In this document: positions 44,641 to 53,611 of the stretch, piece after piece
Numbering within the stretch: position 1 is the first letter of the stretch
Layout of the letters: every line of letters begins with the position of its first letter
Program-made: the position numbers and the translations under genes
Assembly: GCF_003602005.1 (NCBI RefSeq)
Contig: NZ_QZWD01000018.1
Coordinates: forward strand, 1 to 64,000
Source: Salinisphaera sp. Q1T1-3
GTDB taxonomy: Bacteria; Pseudomonadota; Gammaproteobacteria; Nevskiales; Salinisphaeraceae
Length of the DNA: 64,000 bases
Reading direction: 5' to 3'
The notes under the pieces: generated by a model
What the model saw: only the letters and a program-made list of their open reading frames with translations
The model's database searches: none
What the model was told of the DNA's origin: nothing

Positions 44641-45561
44641 CGCTCCAGTCTCTCAAGAGTTGGAACCTCCGACGAAACCGGGGCGATTCAAGGGCGAGGC
44701 CAAGTTACTTGCGAAGCTCGCCCAGCGAGCCGATCTGGATATCTGGCAGCCACCGAGCCTCGCGGTTCGCGAACTTCGGTCGTTGGTGGATCGACTTCAG
44801 GCGTTAATCGACATGCGCCAGCAAGAAATCAACCGGATCGAAGCACTCATCAACCAGGGCACGCCCTCGAACGTGACGGCGATGGTCGAAGAGCACGTGG
44901 CCTGGCTCAACGAGCAGATCGCCCGGATCCAGTCCGATATCGACGACCACATCGACGGCCATCCGGAACTCAAACAGGACGCCGATCTGATGCGCAGCAT
45001 CCCGGGTATCGGCAGACGCGCCTCTGCCCAGTTTCTGGCCTACATCGGCGATGTGCGTCGGTTCAAGAGCGCGAAGGCGCTGGCCGCCTTCGTTGGCGTC
45101 ACGCCGAAGCAAAAGCAATCCGGCACCTCGATTAATGGCCGAACCACGATCTCGCGAGCCGGGCACACCGCCGCCCGAAAATCACTCTATATGCCGGGCA
45201 TGGTAGCCAAGCGCCACAATCCGGTCATCATCGCGCTGGCGAAGCGACTAGAAAAGCGAGGCTTAGCGCCGAAGGCGATCGTGGGCGCGAGCATGCGAAA
45301 GCTCGTGCATTTGATCTACGGCGTGATCAAATCGGGACAACCGTTTAAGGCTGAGATACCGCTTGCCGGGCTTGAAATCCAAGAGGGTATCTGGCCCTAT
45401 GCTGCGCTTCGGCGACCCACGTCAGCGTGTCTTCGAGAGGCTCGGTGAGGTACGGATCAATCAGCTGCTCAGGCGGTGCGGCATGGGCAGCTCAAGCCTG
45501 CCCTCACTCAATGGCGAGCCGGTACGGATCAGCCTGCGACGCGGAGCAAACCACCCAGCTT

Positions 45562-46506
45562 TTATACCGGCTCTCCAGAACGCGATTCAGCTTCGATATC
45601 GGCGGGCCAGCGGGGTTCCGGCGCAAACTTTGTGGCGATGTAATGCCCGAAGACCATCGGAATGAATAAAGGCATCAACGGCAGTATGAGAATGTGGATC
45701 AGCGACCAGAAGGGGCCGATCTTGGCTCGGTACTCTCGCCCCGCTTCCGTCCAGTCGATAAAGGCGAACCAGTAGACGAAGCTTTGATGCAGGCTCACGA
45801 TCTGCTTGCGTGGCTTATAGGAGGGCACGGCATCCACCCCTTCATTCATGTAGGCGCGCACATAACCCCATATGCGGTGCAGCTCGGCGGTGGTCCATAA
45901 ACCGCCCTTGAGCGTAAAACGATCCACCACTTCATTCGTGCCGGGTTTACAGCTGGCCAGGTCCAGTCCGTAACGCACCATCACGACACGCCCGGTCGAC
46001 CCGACTTGTTTCGTAATTTCAGCTTCGATCGTCTGCCAGTCGAAAACCTTGGTCACGGGGCGCCAGCGGCCGAATGGATTGTGGTTATGCTTGAAACTAT
46101 AAACGTAAACTTTACCCGTATGGCGATTAAAACGTACAGGTTCGTCGGCGGGTAACGCCAAGTCCAGCCGGAGCGGGAGTATCGCAAGTACCGGTAATAA
46201 CGGTGCCATCAACCAAATAACTAGCGCGCTTAACATGAAGGTGTCGCCGGGCCCTACCATGACGTTCGGCGGCCATATCACATATATACCGACAAGAAAG
46301 AATACAAAACCGATGATGCTAACTACTATTCCAATCCCTCGCATACGGTTTTCGGCCCGCGAGAGTTCGAGATATTGGTCGGACAGAAGATTGAGATCAC
46401 CGTACAACGCCGGCTTTTCACGATCGGTATCGACAGGTTCAGACCTATCCGGCAGATCTTCTTCCCAGAAGCGATTCTTCGGCGTGAGTTTGGGCGCTTG
46501 AGACAT
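45562..46506 (-). CDS. Putative immunity protein of VasX-like effector 2
   Basis: 314 residues from the ATG at 46504-46506, two bases after the effector stop; an upstream in-frame start inside the effector is ignored. Two membrane spans (about 60-115) are followed by VRFNRHTGKVYVYSFKHNHN, a WQTIEAEI segment, and LHRIWGYVRAYMNEGVDAV. A C-terminal hydrophobic stretch (ILILPLMPLFIPMVFGHYI) adds a third span. It shares the FNR...W...RxYMxxG pattern of the other three immunity-like proteins here. The position corresponds to tsiV2 behind vasX in Vibrio cholerae. The family label (DUF6708-like) is unverified. Confidence 0.68.
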   Translation of the reverse strand: MSQAPKLTPKNRFWEEDLPDRSEPVDTDREKPALYGDLNLLSDQYLELSRAENRMRGIGIVVSIIGFVFFLVGIYVIWPPNVMVGPGDTFMLSALVIWLMAPLLPVLAILPLRLDLALPADEPVRFNRHTGKVYVYSFKHNHNPFGRWRPVTKVFDWQTIEAEITKQVGSTGRVVMVRYGLDLASCKPGTNEVVDRFTLKGGLWTTAELHRIWGYVRAYMNEGVDAVPSYKPRKQIVSLHQSFVYWFAFIDWTEAGREYRAKIGPFWSLIHILILPLMPLFIPMVFGHYIATKFAPEPRWPADIEAESRSGEPV

Positions 46507-46508
46507 GA

Positions 46509-49500
46509 TCAATCCTGCGTCAGACGGATTTGCGCTTGGGCACTTTGATCGGCCTTGTCGCGCCAATAGGTGGCCTCGAGACGGGCGTTCTGGAACCGCT
46601 CGGTATCTACCTGTACCGAGGCGTGAATCACGCGCGCGTTTTCATGATCGCTCTGCTCTTGCTGCATATCTTCAAACCACCCGCGGGTATCTTCGATTAT
46701 CGCATCGTCGGGAAGCGCGGACATCTGGGGCATCGGCCGCTCCACCCCATGGCGACCGGCGAGAATCCGCTGGAACCAACGCCCATCACTTTGTTGCAGG
46801 CTCAGCGTCCATTCGTAGGCGCTGCGGTCAGGATCGAAGTGTCCAAGTATTAGCTTCATACCCACAGTATCGCAGTCGGTGAGGACCGAGCGCATACCCA
46901 GATAATCGTTATTAAAGCCAACCTCACCACTCAGTCCGACCAGAATCGCGTTGAACTGGGCGAGTTCTCGATTGATGTCTTGATCGGTCCACTTGCCTTC
47001 GGTGCGCTCGCCTAAGCCGAAGTAACAGCGATCCAGCCAGATTTCAGCTTGTGTGTCTTCTGCGTTGGCGGCGGCCCAAGCCAAAATTGCACCCGCTGCG
47101 ACTAGCACAATCGCCCAACCGAATGGGCCTAGTAAAGTCGTTACGCCGGTAAGCCAAGCGTATCCTCCAACGAGGGTCCCAGCGCCAAACACAAAACCCG
47201 AGCCGGTATACAACAATGCCGCGTCCGTATCGCCTGTCGCACCTGTTCGCCACGCCGCCATGAACGACCGCACACCATCAACCGCTGACGCAGCAACAGC
47301 AAAACCACCGCCAACTCGAATCAGCAAATCCGCCGCGGCCTCTCTACCAAGTGCCTTTGCCCCAGCACCGACAAGTTCCATCCCCGCACCGGTGGCCCCG
47401 ATCGTCGCAGAACTCAATGCCGCCCAGGCCTCCTTGTGCTCGCGCCCGACCGTCTCGTCCAGCTGCTTGAGATTGTCGCGTAGTGCCCAGCCCTGCAGGG
47501 CAGCCGCGCCGGCGGCGACGATAACGTTGCCGCTGCCCGCCACGCGCAGGGCCTTGCCGCCGATCTCCTTGCTGGCCTGAGCCAGCCGGGCGGCCGGTAT
47601 GCGTAGGTCGTCGATGGCCTGGGCGGCCCGGGCGTTGAGGCTGACGCCCGTCACACGGATGCGCCCGAGCAAGTCGCCTACGGCACTCGCCGCGCGATTG
47701 CCGACTCGATTGGCCTGGTTGATCGCATGACGCAAATCATCAGCGCTGTCGGTCGTCCAGAGTACGACATCGACAATCCGGTTGCGCACCGCGGCATTAT
47801 CGATGAGCAGAATGCCGCCCACGGCCATGGAGCGTACCGTGCGTTCACCGCGTTTGAGCGTCTGCGTCACGGCCTGTCGCATCGGGTCGAAAGCGAACCC
47901 GTTGAGCATCTCGTAGTAGTCGCCCACGCGCATGCGGACACGAATACCCGTCATCTCAGTGCGCGCAAACGCGAGCACGGCCGTCTGCTGGGCATTGAGA
48001 CTAAGCTGATGGGCACGCTCGGACAGCAACTCGCCCAGCCGGCTCACCGCGCCGTGAAGCGCTTGCTGGATATCGGCGACGGCCTGCTGGGTAGGTTCGC
48101 CCAGGTGTTGCTGGAATCCGTCGGATTGGGCCAGGCTCTTGGCCGTGTTGTAGAGCGTGGTGGTGCCGTTGACACTACCGTCCGCCGACGGCGTGAAAGC
48201 CGCCATCAGGTCCGGGTGATCGCCGAACAGCGCGCGATAGACGGGATTCGTTTCGGCGTCCGAGGCGCTCGCCAGCCATTGCTGCCAACAGGCATGACTT
48301 TCTTCATCGGTCGGCCCGCCCGCGATACAGGGGGCCATGGTGCGGATCAAGGCGCTCCGGGAGGCCGGTAAACTGGGCTCGAAATCACCGAAACGATCGA
48401 TCCAGTCGCGCTGCCCGGCCCAACGCGCCCAGTCGGCACCGCAGTCGTCAATCTGTGTCTGAAACGCGTCCAGCGTGCGCTGGTATTCCTGTGCAAAGTG
48501 AGCGCGTGCGTCTTCGTCATAACGGGCCGCCAGCCGAGACCAGCGGTGGGCGGCATCTTCGGCCGCACGCTCCTCCCGCGTGGACCACACCATCATCGAC
48601 TCGCGTTTGCGATCAGGCTCGTCGGCATGGGCCGCGGTGGCCTGGGCCTCGACGAACGCTTTCAAGCCCACGATCGACTGAGACACGATATGCGGGCGCG
48701 CGTTGTTTGCCTGATAGCGGGCGCGGTTGGCGACAACGGTTAAACGCGAGGCGTTCATTTCAGCCACCATGCCCACCGGGTCATGCAGAGCAAACGCAGC
48801 CACGCGAGTCTGGCCGTCGGCGGCCTGTGTGTAATGCGCCGCACTTTCTTCGATGGCCTCGACTTCGCCACTACGCTCTTCGTTGCCGAACAGGCTCTGC
48901 CAGCGACGTGTGGCCGATTCGCTCTGCGACGTGCGCGGCGTGTTCTGGATACGCTGGCGCCGTGCGATCGGCCCGGCCGGAGCCTGGGCGAACTCTTCGA
49001 CCAGCTGGGACAGCGCACCCGCGTTCTGACTGGGCGGCTGGGCGATCTCGAACGCATCCGGATGGCTGCTGGGATCGCCGCTCAGCGCGGCACAATCGAT
49101 CTGTTGCATCCGGGAGGCGGGCTCCTGTTCGTACTGGTCCCGAACGCTTTTCGGCCAGGGGTGATCGCTGAAGGCGATATAGATCGTCGGCGTGGCTTCA
49201 GGATCCTTGACGTGGATGAAGCTGGCCGGAATGTTATGACCATCGCGCTTGCATCGCGCGGATACGCTATCGCCTGTCTTGTGGTCGATATCGTCCGGAT
49301 CCGGCATCAGTCGCAGGTGGCCGTCTTGATTGACCGCATAGACCTGCCACACGCCGGGCGTGCCCAGATAGACCTGCACGAACCCTTCGCGCAGCGTTCT
49401 GAGCGTGTATTTGTGGGCGTTGAGGGGCTTGTCGGTGACGCCTTCCCCCAGCTGCGAATGGCCGCCGAGGATGTCATCGGGCCGGGCGTCCAGCGCCTTC

Positions 49501-49658
49501 GGGATGACGGCATAGCGCAGTGGCAGAATCGGCAGACCCTGGCGCTCGCAAAACGGGCAGTCGCCGTTCGTGCTGGCCGCACAGGCCCGGGCCGCCTGCG
49601 CGTTTTGCTGCAGTTGCTGCGCCATGTCGTTGGCGGGTGCGGTCGTGGTGTCGCTCAT
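46509..49658 (-). CDS. VasX-like, predicted pore-forming T6SS effector 2
   Basis: 1049 residues from ATG 49656-49658, which overlaps the DUF4123 stop (ATGA) and has AAGGGAG upstream. The N-terminus CPFCERQGLPILPLRYAVIPK (about 33-53) and YTLRTLREGFVQVYL (about 80-95) match the VasX N-terminal region. A long helical middle is followed by hydrophobic segments at about 755-775 and 840-905 (GSGFVFGAGTLVGGYAWL, GPFGWAIVLVAAGAILAW) suited to membrane insertion, then a polar C-terminal domain of about 130 residues. The gene order vgrG, DUF4123, this gene, membrane immunity mirrors vgrG2-vasW-vasX-tsiV2 of V. cholerae, which strongly supports the assignment. Pore formation is by analogy. Confidence 0.82.
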   Translation of the reverse strand: MSDTTTAPANDMAQQLQQNAQAARACAASTNGDCPFCERQGLPILPLRYAVIPKALDARPDDILGGHSQLGEGVTDKPLNAHKYTLRTLREGFVQVYLGTPGVWQVYAVNQDGHLRLMPDPDDIDHKTGDSVSARCKRDGHNIPASFIHVKDPEATPTIYIAFSDHPWPKSVRDQYEQEPASRMQQIDCAALSGDPSSHPDAFEIAQPPSQNAGALSQLVEEFAQAPAGPIARRQRIQNTPRTSQSESATRRWQSLFGNEERSGEVEAIEESAAHYTQAADGQTRVAAFALHDPVGMVAEMNASRLTVVANRARYQANNARPHIVSQSIVGLKAFVEAQATAAHADEPDRKRESMMVWSTREERAAEDAAHRWSRLAARYDEDARAHFAQEYQRTLDAFQTQIDDCGADWARWAGQRDWIDRFGDFEPSLPASRSALIRTMAPCIAGGPTDEESHACWQQWLASASDAETNPVYRALFGDHPDLMAAFTPSADGSVNGTTTLYNTAKSLAQSDGFQQHLGEPTQQAVADIQQALHGAVSRLGELLSERAHQLSLNAQQTAVLAFARTEMTGIRVRMRVGDYYEMLNGFAFDPMRQAVTQTLKRGERTVRSMAVGGILLIDNAAVRNRIVDVVLWTTDSADDLRHAINQANRVGNRAASAVGDLLGRIRVTGVSLNARAAQAIDDLRIPAARLAQASKEIGGKALRVAGSGNVIVAAGAAALQGWALRDNLKQLDETVGREHKEAWAALSSATIGATGAGMELVGAGAKALGREAAADLLIRVGGGFAVAASAVDGVRSFMAAWRTGATGDTDAALLYTGSGFVFGAGTLVGGYAWLTGVTTLLGPFGWAIVLVAAGAILAWAAANAEDTQAEIWLDRCYFGLGERTEGKWTDQDINRELAQFNAILVGLSGEVGFNNDYLGMRSVLTDCDTVGMKLILGHFDPDRSAYEWTLSLQQSDGRWFQRILAGRHGVERPMPQMSALPDDAIIEDTRGWFEDMQQEQSDHENARVIHASVQVDTERFQNARLEATYWRDKADQSAQAQIRLTQD

Positions 49659-50611
49659 GCGAACGCTCCCTTGCGATGAATGGGGTCGGCTCCGCCGCTC
49701 TGGGCCACCCGTGTTTGATGCTGCGCACTCAGCAATTCCAGCGCTTTCGCCAGGCGCTGTTCGTTGCGGGCGGCGCTGGCGATAGCAGACCGGATGGCGC
49801 CGGGTGCATCCCATCCCGGCCCGAACGACAGACTATTGAGTACGTAGAAGATCCGGTCTTCAGGATCATTCAATCCGTGAGCTTCTGCCTCGCCCAGATA
49901 ATTCGATAGCGTTATTTCTGGGCGAGCCGGAGCTGCAATGCCCGCTTTGCGCATCGCAATCAACAACCGGCGCATTTCGGGAATGCGGGCCTGGTGGACC
50001 GCGTCGCCTCGCGTGTAGGGCAGCCGCTTCGCATGAGCGCTTCTATCGCGCGCGCTATGCCATGCCAATAGCTCGCCGCCGCCATTGACGGTCAACCAAG
50101 CATCTATTTCGCCGAGCCATGCATCTCGTCGCGCGGGGTCTTCAGTGTCGTCAAGATACAGGGCTAGACGCAGCGGTTCGTATAAGGCCGTGACGCGCTG
50201 TTTACCTTGCGCGTCGCGCTGAACCAGGCGTCGCGCCAAGCTTTGCGCAAGCGCTTGCGCCGGCGCATTGCTTTGCAGAAAAGCGGCGACATAATTCCCA
50301 TGGATGCTCACGGGGGCCGATAGATTATCGACCAGGCGGCGAATGATGTCTTCGCAGCGCCGCAAGGGCTGGTCAGCCGTGTTGATGCGAACAAGATGGG
50401 GGCACAAATCCGGCTTATGCTTGAGATCGGCTCGAGGTACGCATACGGCGTCCGCGTACAACCCCTCCGACAGCCGCGGCAGTGCAATCGGGTCTTCGAG
50501 CGCTCGGGCAAAGCGTTTGTCGACAAACGCATAAATGGCACCCGAGGGCGCACGCGCCTCCCATTCACTTAGGTGCGTCCAAATCGAATCCGTCGAAGCA
50601 CGGCTCACCAT
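49655..50611 (-). CDS. DUF4123 effector chaperone/adaptor (VasW-like)
   Basis: 318 residues from the ATG at 50609-50611, which overlaps the vgrG2 stop by one base (TGATG) and has GGAAGG five bases upstream. An ATG six codons earlier is less well placed. The N-terminus (IYAFVDKRFARALEDPIALPR) and the middle (LYEPLRLALYLDD, RDAWLGEIDAWL) match DUF4123 proteins, which load effectors onto VgrG. It lies between vgrG2 and effector 2, the place of VasW in V. cholerae. Homology is by pattern only, and the family is divergent. Confidence 0.72.
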   Translation of the reverse strand: MVSRASTDSIWTHLSEWEARAPSGAIYAFVDKRFARALEDPIALPRLSEGLYADAVCVPRADLKHKPDLCPHLVRINTADQPLRRCEDIIRRLVDNLSAPVSIHGNYVAAFLQSNAPAQALAQSLARRLVQRDAQGKQRVTALYEPLRLALYLDDTEDPARRDAWLGEIDAWLTVNGGGELLAWHSARDRSAHAKRLPYTRGDAVHQARIPEMRRLLIAMRKAGIAAPARPEITLSNYLGEAEAHGLNDPEDRIFYVLNSLSFGPGWDAPGAIRSAIASAARNEQRLAKALELLSAQHQTRVAQSGGADPIHRKGAFA

Positions 50612-53415
50612 CACGCCTTCCACTCGCATTCAGACAGCGGCGAAGCCGGCAGGCGCGGCGCATCCGGTGTTCCACTCGCCGGCCCGGTCAGAATCTTCTG
50701 TGCGGCGTGGAAGGTCACGGCCCCCGGCGCGGTCAGGGTGATATTGCCGCCCTCGATGGTCAGGCCCGCGCCCCCGGCCGACAGCAGGATACGTTGTGGC
50801 GAACTGACGTTGACGCTGGCCTCGGTGCTGGCGACGGTGACATCCTGTTCGGCCGCGAAGGTGGCCTGGCCCGCCTGGGCCTGGGCGCTGACCGGGCCGG
50901 TGGCGGCATGGATATGGATGCCGATTTCCGGGTTGGGCTTGTCCGCCGCCGGGGTCTGGCCCTGGGTATACAGCCGCAGGCCGCGCGCGACGGCCACGCT
51001 GGTGTCGTTCTGGGTCAGCAGGTTGATGTCGTTGGCCGTCAGGCTCTGGGTATGGCCGGCCGAGACGATGTGGTCGGCCGGGGTGACGGCGGCGATGCCG
51101 GCCGGGGCCGAGAGGATGAGGTCCGGACGCGACCAGGCCGGCGCGTCGCCGGCGCCGCCCTGGGTGGTCTTGATGGCGGCGGCGTCGGCTGCGGTGTCGG
51201 TGCCGGTGCCGCGCGCGGTCTGGCCGGCCGCGTCGTGACTGTCGGCCAGCGCGTTGATGGCGGCGCGGTCGGGGGTCTTGTCGTCGCCTGCGACGATCGC
51301 TTGTTGTTGGTCGGCTGCCTCGGACAGGGCCTTGGTGAGCTGATGGGCTTCGGACAGGCCGGCGATGGCACCGTCCGCACTGAGCTGTTGGCGGCCGGGC
51401 TCGGTGGTCAGCAACAGGCCCTGGCCGGCGCGGACGGCGCCCGTGGCCCGGGTGGCCAGCTCGGCACCGTGGCCACGGTCGGTTTCACGGGCCGCGTCGC
51501 GTTGGTGCTTGATATGGCCCAGCGCCAACCGGGTGGCGTATTGCGTGGTCGAGAGTTCGGTGCGCAGCTGGCCCGGCGTGTCGTCGAAGACGAGCTGATT
51601 GAAGCCGCCGGTGCCCTGCCCGCTGGTCGACAGCGCCTGGGTCTTGATGCCGGACAGGACCGCCGGATGGGCATAGGCGCCGGCCTCGCCCGCGAACCAG
51701 GCCGGGGCATTGGCTGTGGTGGCACCGACGGCGCCGCTGGTCTGGTTGTGTTGCCCATCGACGGCGCCCTGCCCGTTGTAGAGCGCGCCGGTGACGACGG
51801 GCCGGTCGATATCGCCTTCCAGGAAGGTGATGATGACTTCCTGGCCGACACGCGGGATGAAGTGACTGCCCCAGTTGGCCCCGGCGATCGGGGTGGCCAC
51901 CCGCACCCAGGTGCCGGCGGCATCGGTTGCCGGGGCGTTGTCGGCCGCGCTGGGGTGGGCCTGACGGTTGTGGGCCTTGGTACCCCGCTGCCAGTGAAAC
52001 TGCACCTTGATGCGATGATCGCGGTCGGTATGAACCGGCGTGCCCGGCGCGCCGACGACGATGGCGGTCTGCATGGCCGGGGCGGTGGGCTTGGGATGCA
52101 GCCGATGGCCGTGGCCGTCGCGCTGGACGGCCCGATAGACGGTATCGACGGGGATGGCGGTGAAGTGGTTGTGATAGAAACCGCTCGGGTTCGGGTCGTC
52201 GGGCTTTCGCGGCGCACGGGCATTGTCTGCGTCGCGGGTGTGCTGCCCCCACTGGGTATCGACCAGCGCCCGCGGGCGCACGGGTGCCCTGTGTTCGACG
52301 CCGCCGAGTTCGCGTTCGGCCCGCGCGAAGATTTCGGCGGACAGGTTGTTGCGTATGCGGTGATGGACCGTCAGGCAGAGTGCCGGGTAGTCGGCCACCG
52401 GATGCTGGATCAGCACGAACCGCTGGCCTGGGGCCTGTTGCCGCCAGCTGCCCTCGCCGCGATAGCGGGTCTGCTCGGCCCGGTAGGCCTCGGCCTGTCG
52501 ATCGGCCAGGCGCTGGCCGTCGCTGCGCGTGGGATAGGCGTATTGGCCGGGCACGTCCACGGCGTCCGTACGAATCGGGGTCTCGGCATCCGACGCGGCC
52601 GACACCGAACGGGTCTGGCGCGTGCGGTAGTCCCAGCTGGCCAGCACGACATTCGGCGCGTGGCGGCTCTCGCTGACACGCCACTGCTGGATGCTGTCCT
52701 CGGCTTCCGTGGCATCGGCCCGGTGAAACCGCACGGGCACCGGGTCGGCGGGTTCGAAGGCCTTGTTGTGATCCGCGATCACCAGACGATGTTCGCCAAG
52801 GTTTTCGGCCGACGGCGCCCCCTGGTGTTCGAACCAGAAATACAGCCCCTGGCTCAGCAGAAGCCGCCGCAGGAAGGCCAGGTCGGTCTCACCGTACTGG
52901 ACGGTGAGACTGCGCCGCGGATAGACCGCCGTATCGGCCAGATCCCATCGCCATGCCGGTACCAGCCGGCCCTGGCCGACATAATCGGCGAATACGGACT
53001 CGACGATCTCGACGAGCGTGGCGTCCTGGAAGATGAAACTGTCGGTGCGATAGTCGAGAAACGCCAGCCACGGCTCGACCACGAGCCGATAGCGCGCCGC
53101 ACCCTGGTTGGAACCAAGCCGTTCGAAGGCCGTGACATGGCCGTGCCACGGACGCAGCTCGGTGCGCGATTCGGCCGTCATCAATTCCAGCAGCACCGGC
53201 TGGCCCAGCAGGTCGTCGAGGGCAATATCCGCGTCGGGAGACAGGGCCGTGATCTCGAACCGATAACCCGCGCCCCCGGCAATGCGTTCTTCGCCTTCGA
53301 CGGTTTCCGGAATCAGGCGATCCGGACCCAACGGCGTATGCAGACGCAGCAGCCGGCGCCCCTGGCCGAGGCCCGGCGCCAATGTCGAGAGCAGTTCGTG
53401 CAGCGATTCCATCAT
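50611..53415 (-). CDS. vgrG: T6SS spike protein VgrG2
   Basis: 934 residues (TssI). The gp27-like head covers about 15-420 (GQGRRLLRLHTPLGPDRL, VQYGETDLAFLRRLLLSQG). The OB-fold follows (IKVQFHWQRG, NWGSHFIPRVGQEVIITFLEGD), then the helical linker and DUF2345-type helix (PAGIAAVTPADHIVSAGHT). It ends soon after the helix, without the TTR-like tail seen in VgrG1. It heads a coupled unit with the DUF4123 adaptor, effector 2 and immunity. Two adjacent ATGs (53415 and 53412) are possible starts; neither has a clear ribosome site. It is separated from tssH by 196 bp with nothing recognisable. Confidence 0.92.
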   Translation of the reverse strand: MMESLHELLSTLAPGLGQGRRLLRLHTPLGPDRLIPETVEGEERIAGGAGYRFEITALSPDADIALDDLLGQPVLLELMTAESRTELRPWHGHVTAFERLGSNQGAARYRLVVEPWLAFLDYRTDSFIFQDATLVEIVESVFADYVGQGRLVPAWRWDLADTAVYPRRSLTVQYGETDLAFLRRLLLSQGLYFWFEHQGAPSAENLGEHRLVIADHNKAFEPADPVPVRFHRADATEAEDSIQQWRVSESRHAPNVVLASWDYRTRQTRSVSAASDAETPIRTDAVDVPGQYAYPTRSDGQRLADRQAEAYRAEQTRYRGEGSWRQQAPGQRFVLIQHPVADYPALCLTVHHRIRNNLSAEIFARAERELGGVEHRAPVRPRALVDTQWGQHTRDADNARAPRKPDDPNPSGFYHNHFTAIPVDTVYRAVQRDGHGHRLHPKPTAPAMQTAIVVGAPGTPVHTDRDHRIKVQFHWQRGTKAHNRQAHPSAADNAPATDAAGTWVRVATPIAGANWGSHFIPRVGQEVIITFLEGDIDRPVVTGALYNGQGAVDGQHNQTSGAVGATTANAPAWFAGEAGAYAHPAVLSGIKTQALSTSGQGTGGFNQLVFDDTPGQLRTELSTTQYATRLALGHIKHQRDAARETDRGHGAELATRATGAVRAGQGLLLTTEPGRQQLSADGAIAGLSEAHQLTKALSEAADQQQAIVAGDDKTPDRAAINALADSHDAAGQTARGTGTDTAADAAAIKTTQGGAGDAPAWSRPDLILSAPAGIAAVTPADHIVSAGHTQSLTANDINLLTQNDTSVAVARGLRLYTQGQTPAADKPNPEIGIHIHAATGPVSAQAQAGQATFAAEQDVTVASTEASVNVSSPQRILLSAGGAGLTIEGGNITLTAPGAVTFHAAQKILTGPASGTPDAPRLPASPLSECEWKA

Positions 53416-53611
53416 CTCGCGCCTGCAATACGCACGTGACCAGACATCGAAACGGCCATGCGATGGCGCTTACCGCGCGGGTATAGACAACGCGCAGTCG
53501 GTGCCTCGGTTTCACCATAGCGCGCCCGCGGCGCCGGCGCATGCCAGCCGGATCGCCGGGCCGACCGGTTCACGCCGGTACGCTTGATGATCGATTCGTG
53601 CATGGCCGTTT

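Larger units (their letters stand above)
43383..44690 (-). mobile_element. IS3-family insertion sequence, 1308 bp
   Basis: The imperfect terminal inverted repeats begin TGAATCACCCCGGTTT at 43383 and, read inward from 44690, TGAATCGCCCCGGTTT. A four-base target duplication AGGG lies at 43379-43382 and 44691-44694. Removing the element plus one AGGG restores the IS110 transposase frame (NNTDKGEAKLL) exactly, which fixes the borders. It encodes orfA and orfB on the minus strand. Confidence 0.9.
43301..45448 (+). pseudogene. IS110-family transposase relic, interrupted by an IS3 element
   Basis: The reading runs GAAVSVVNPARI (43301), a one-base loss, FAQSELSRNNTDKG up to 43382, then resumes after the IS3 element at 44695 with EAKLLAKLAQRADLDIW. 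It continues through SIPGIGRRASAQFLAYIGDV and VGVTPKQKQSGTSINGRT to GVIKSGQPFKAEIPL near 45360. The C-terminal Transposase_20 domain is complete, but the first 50-60 residues with most of the DEDD RuvC-like site are missing. It cannot be active. Confidence 0.8.
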
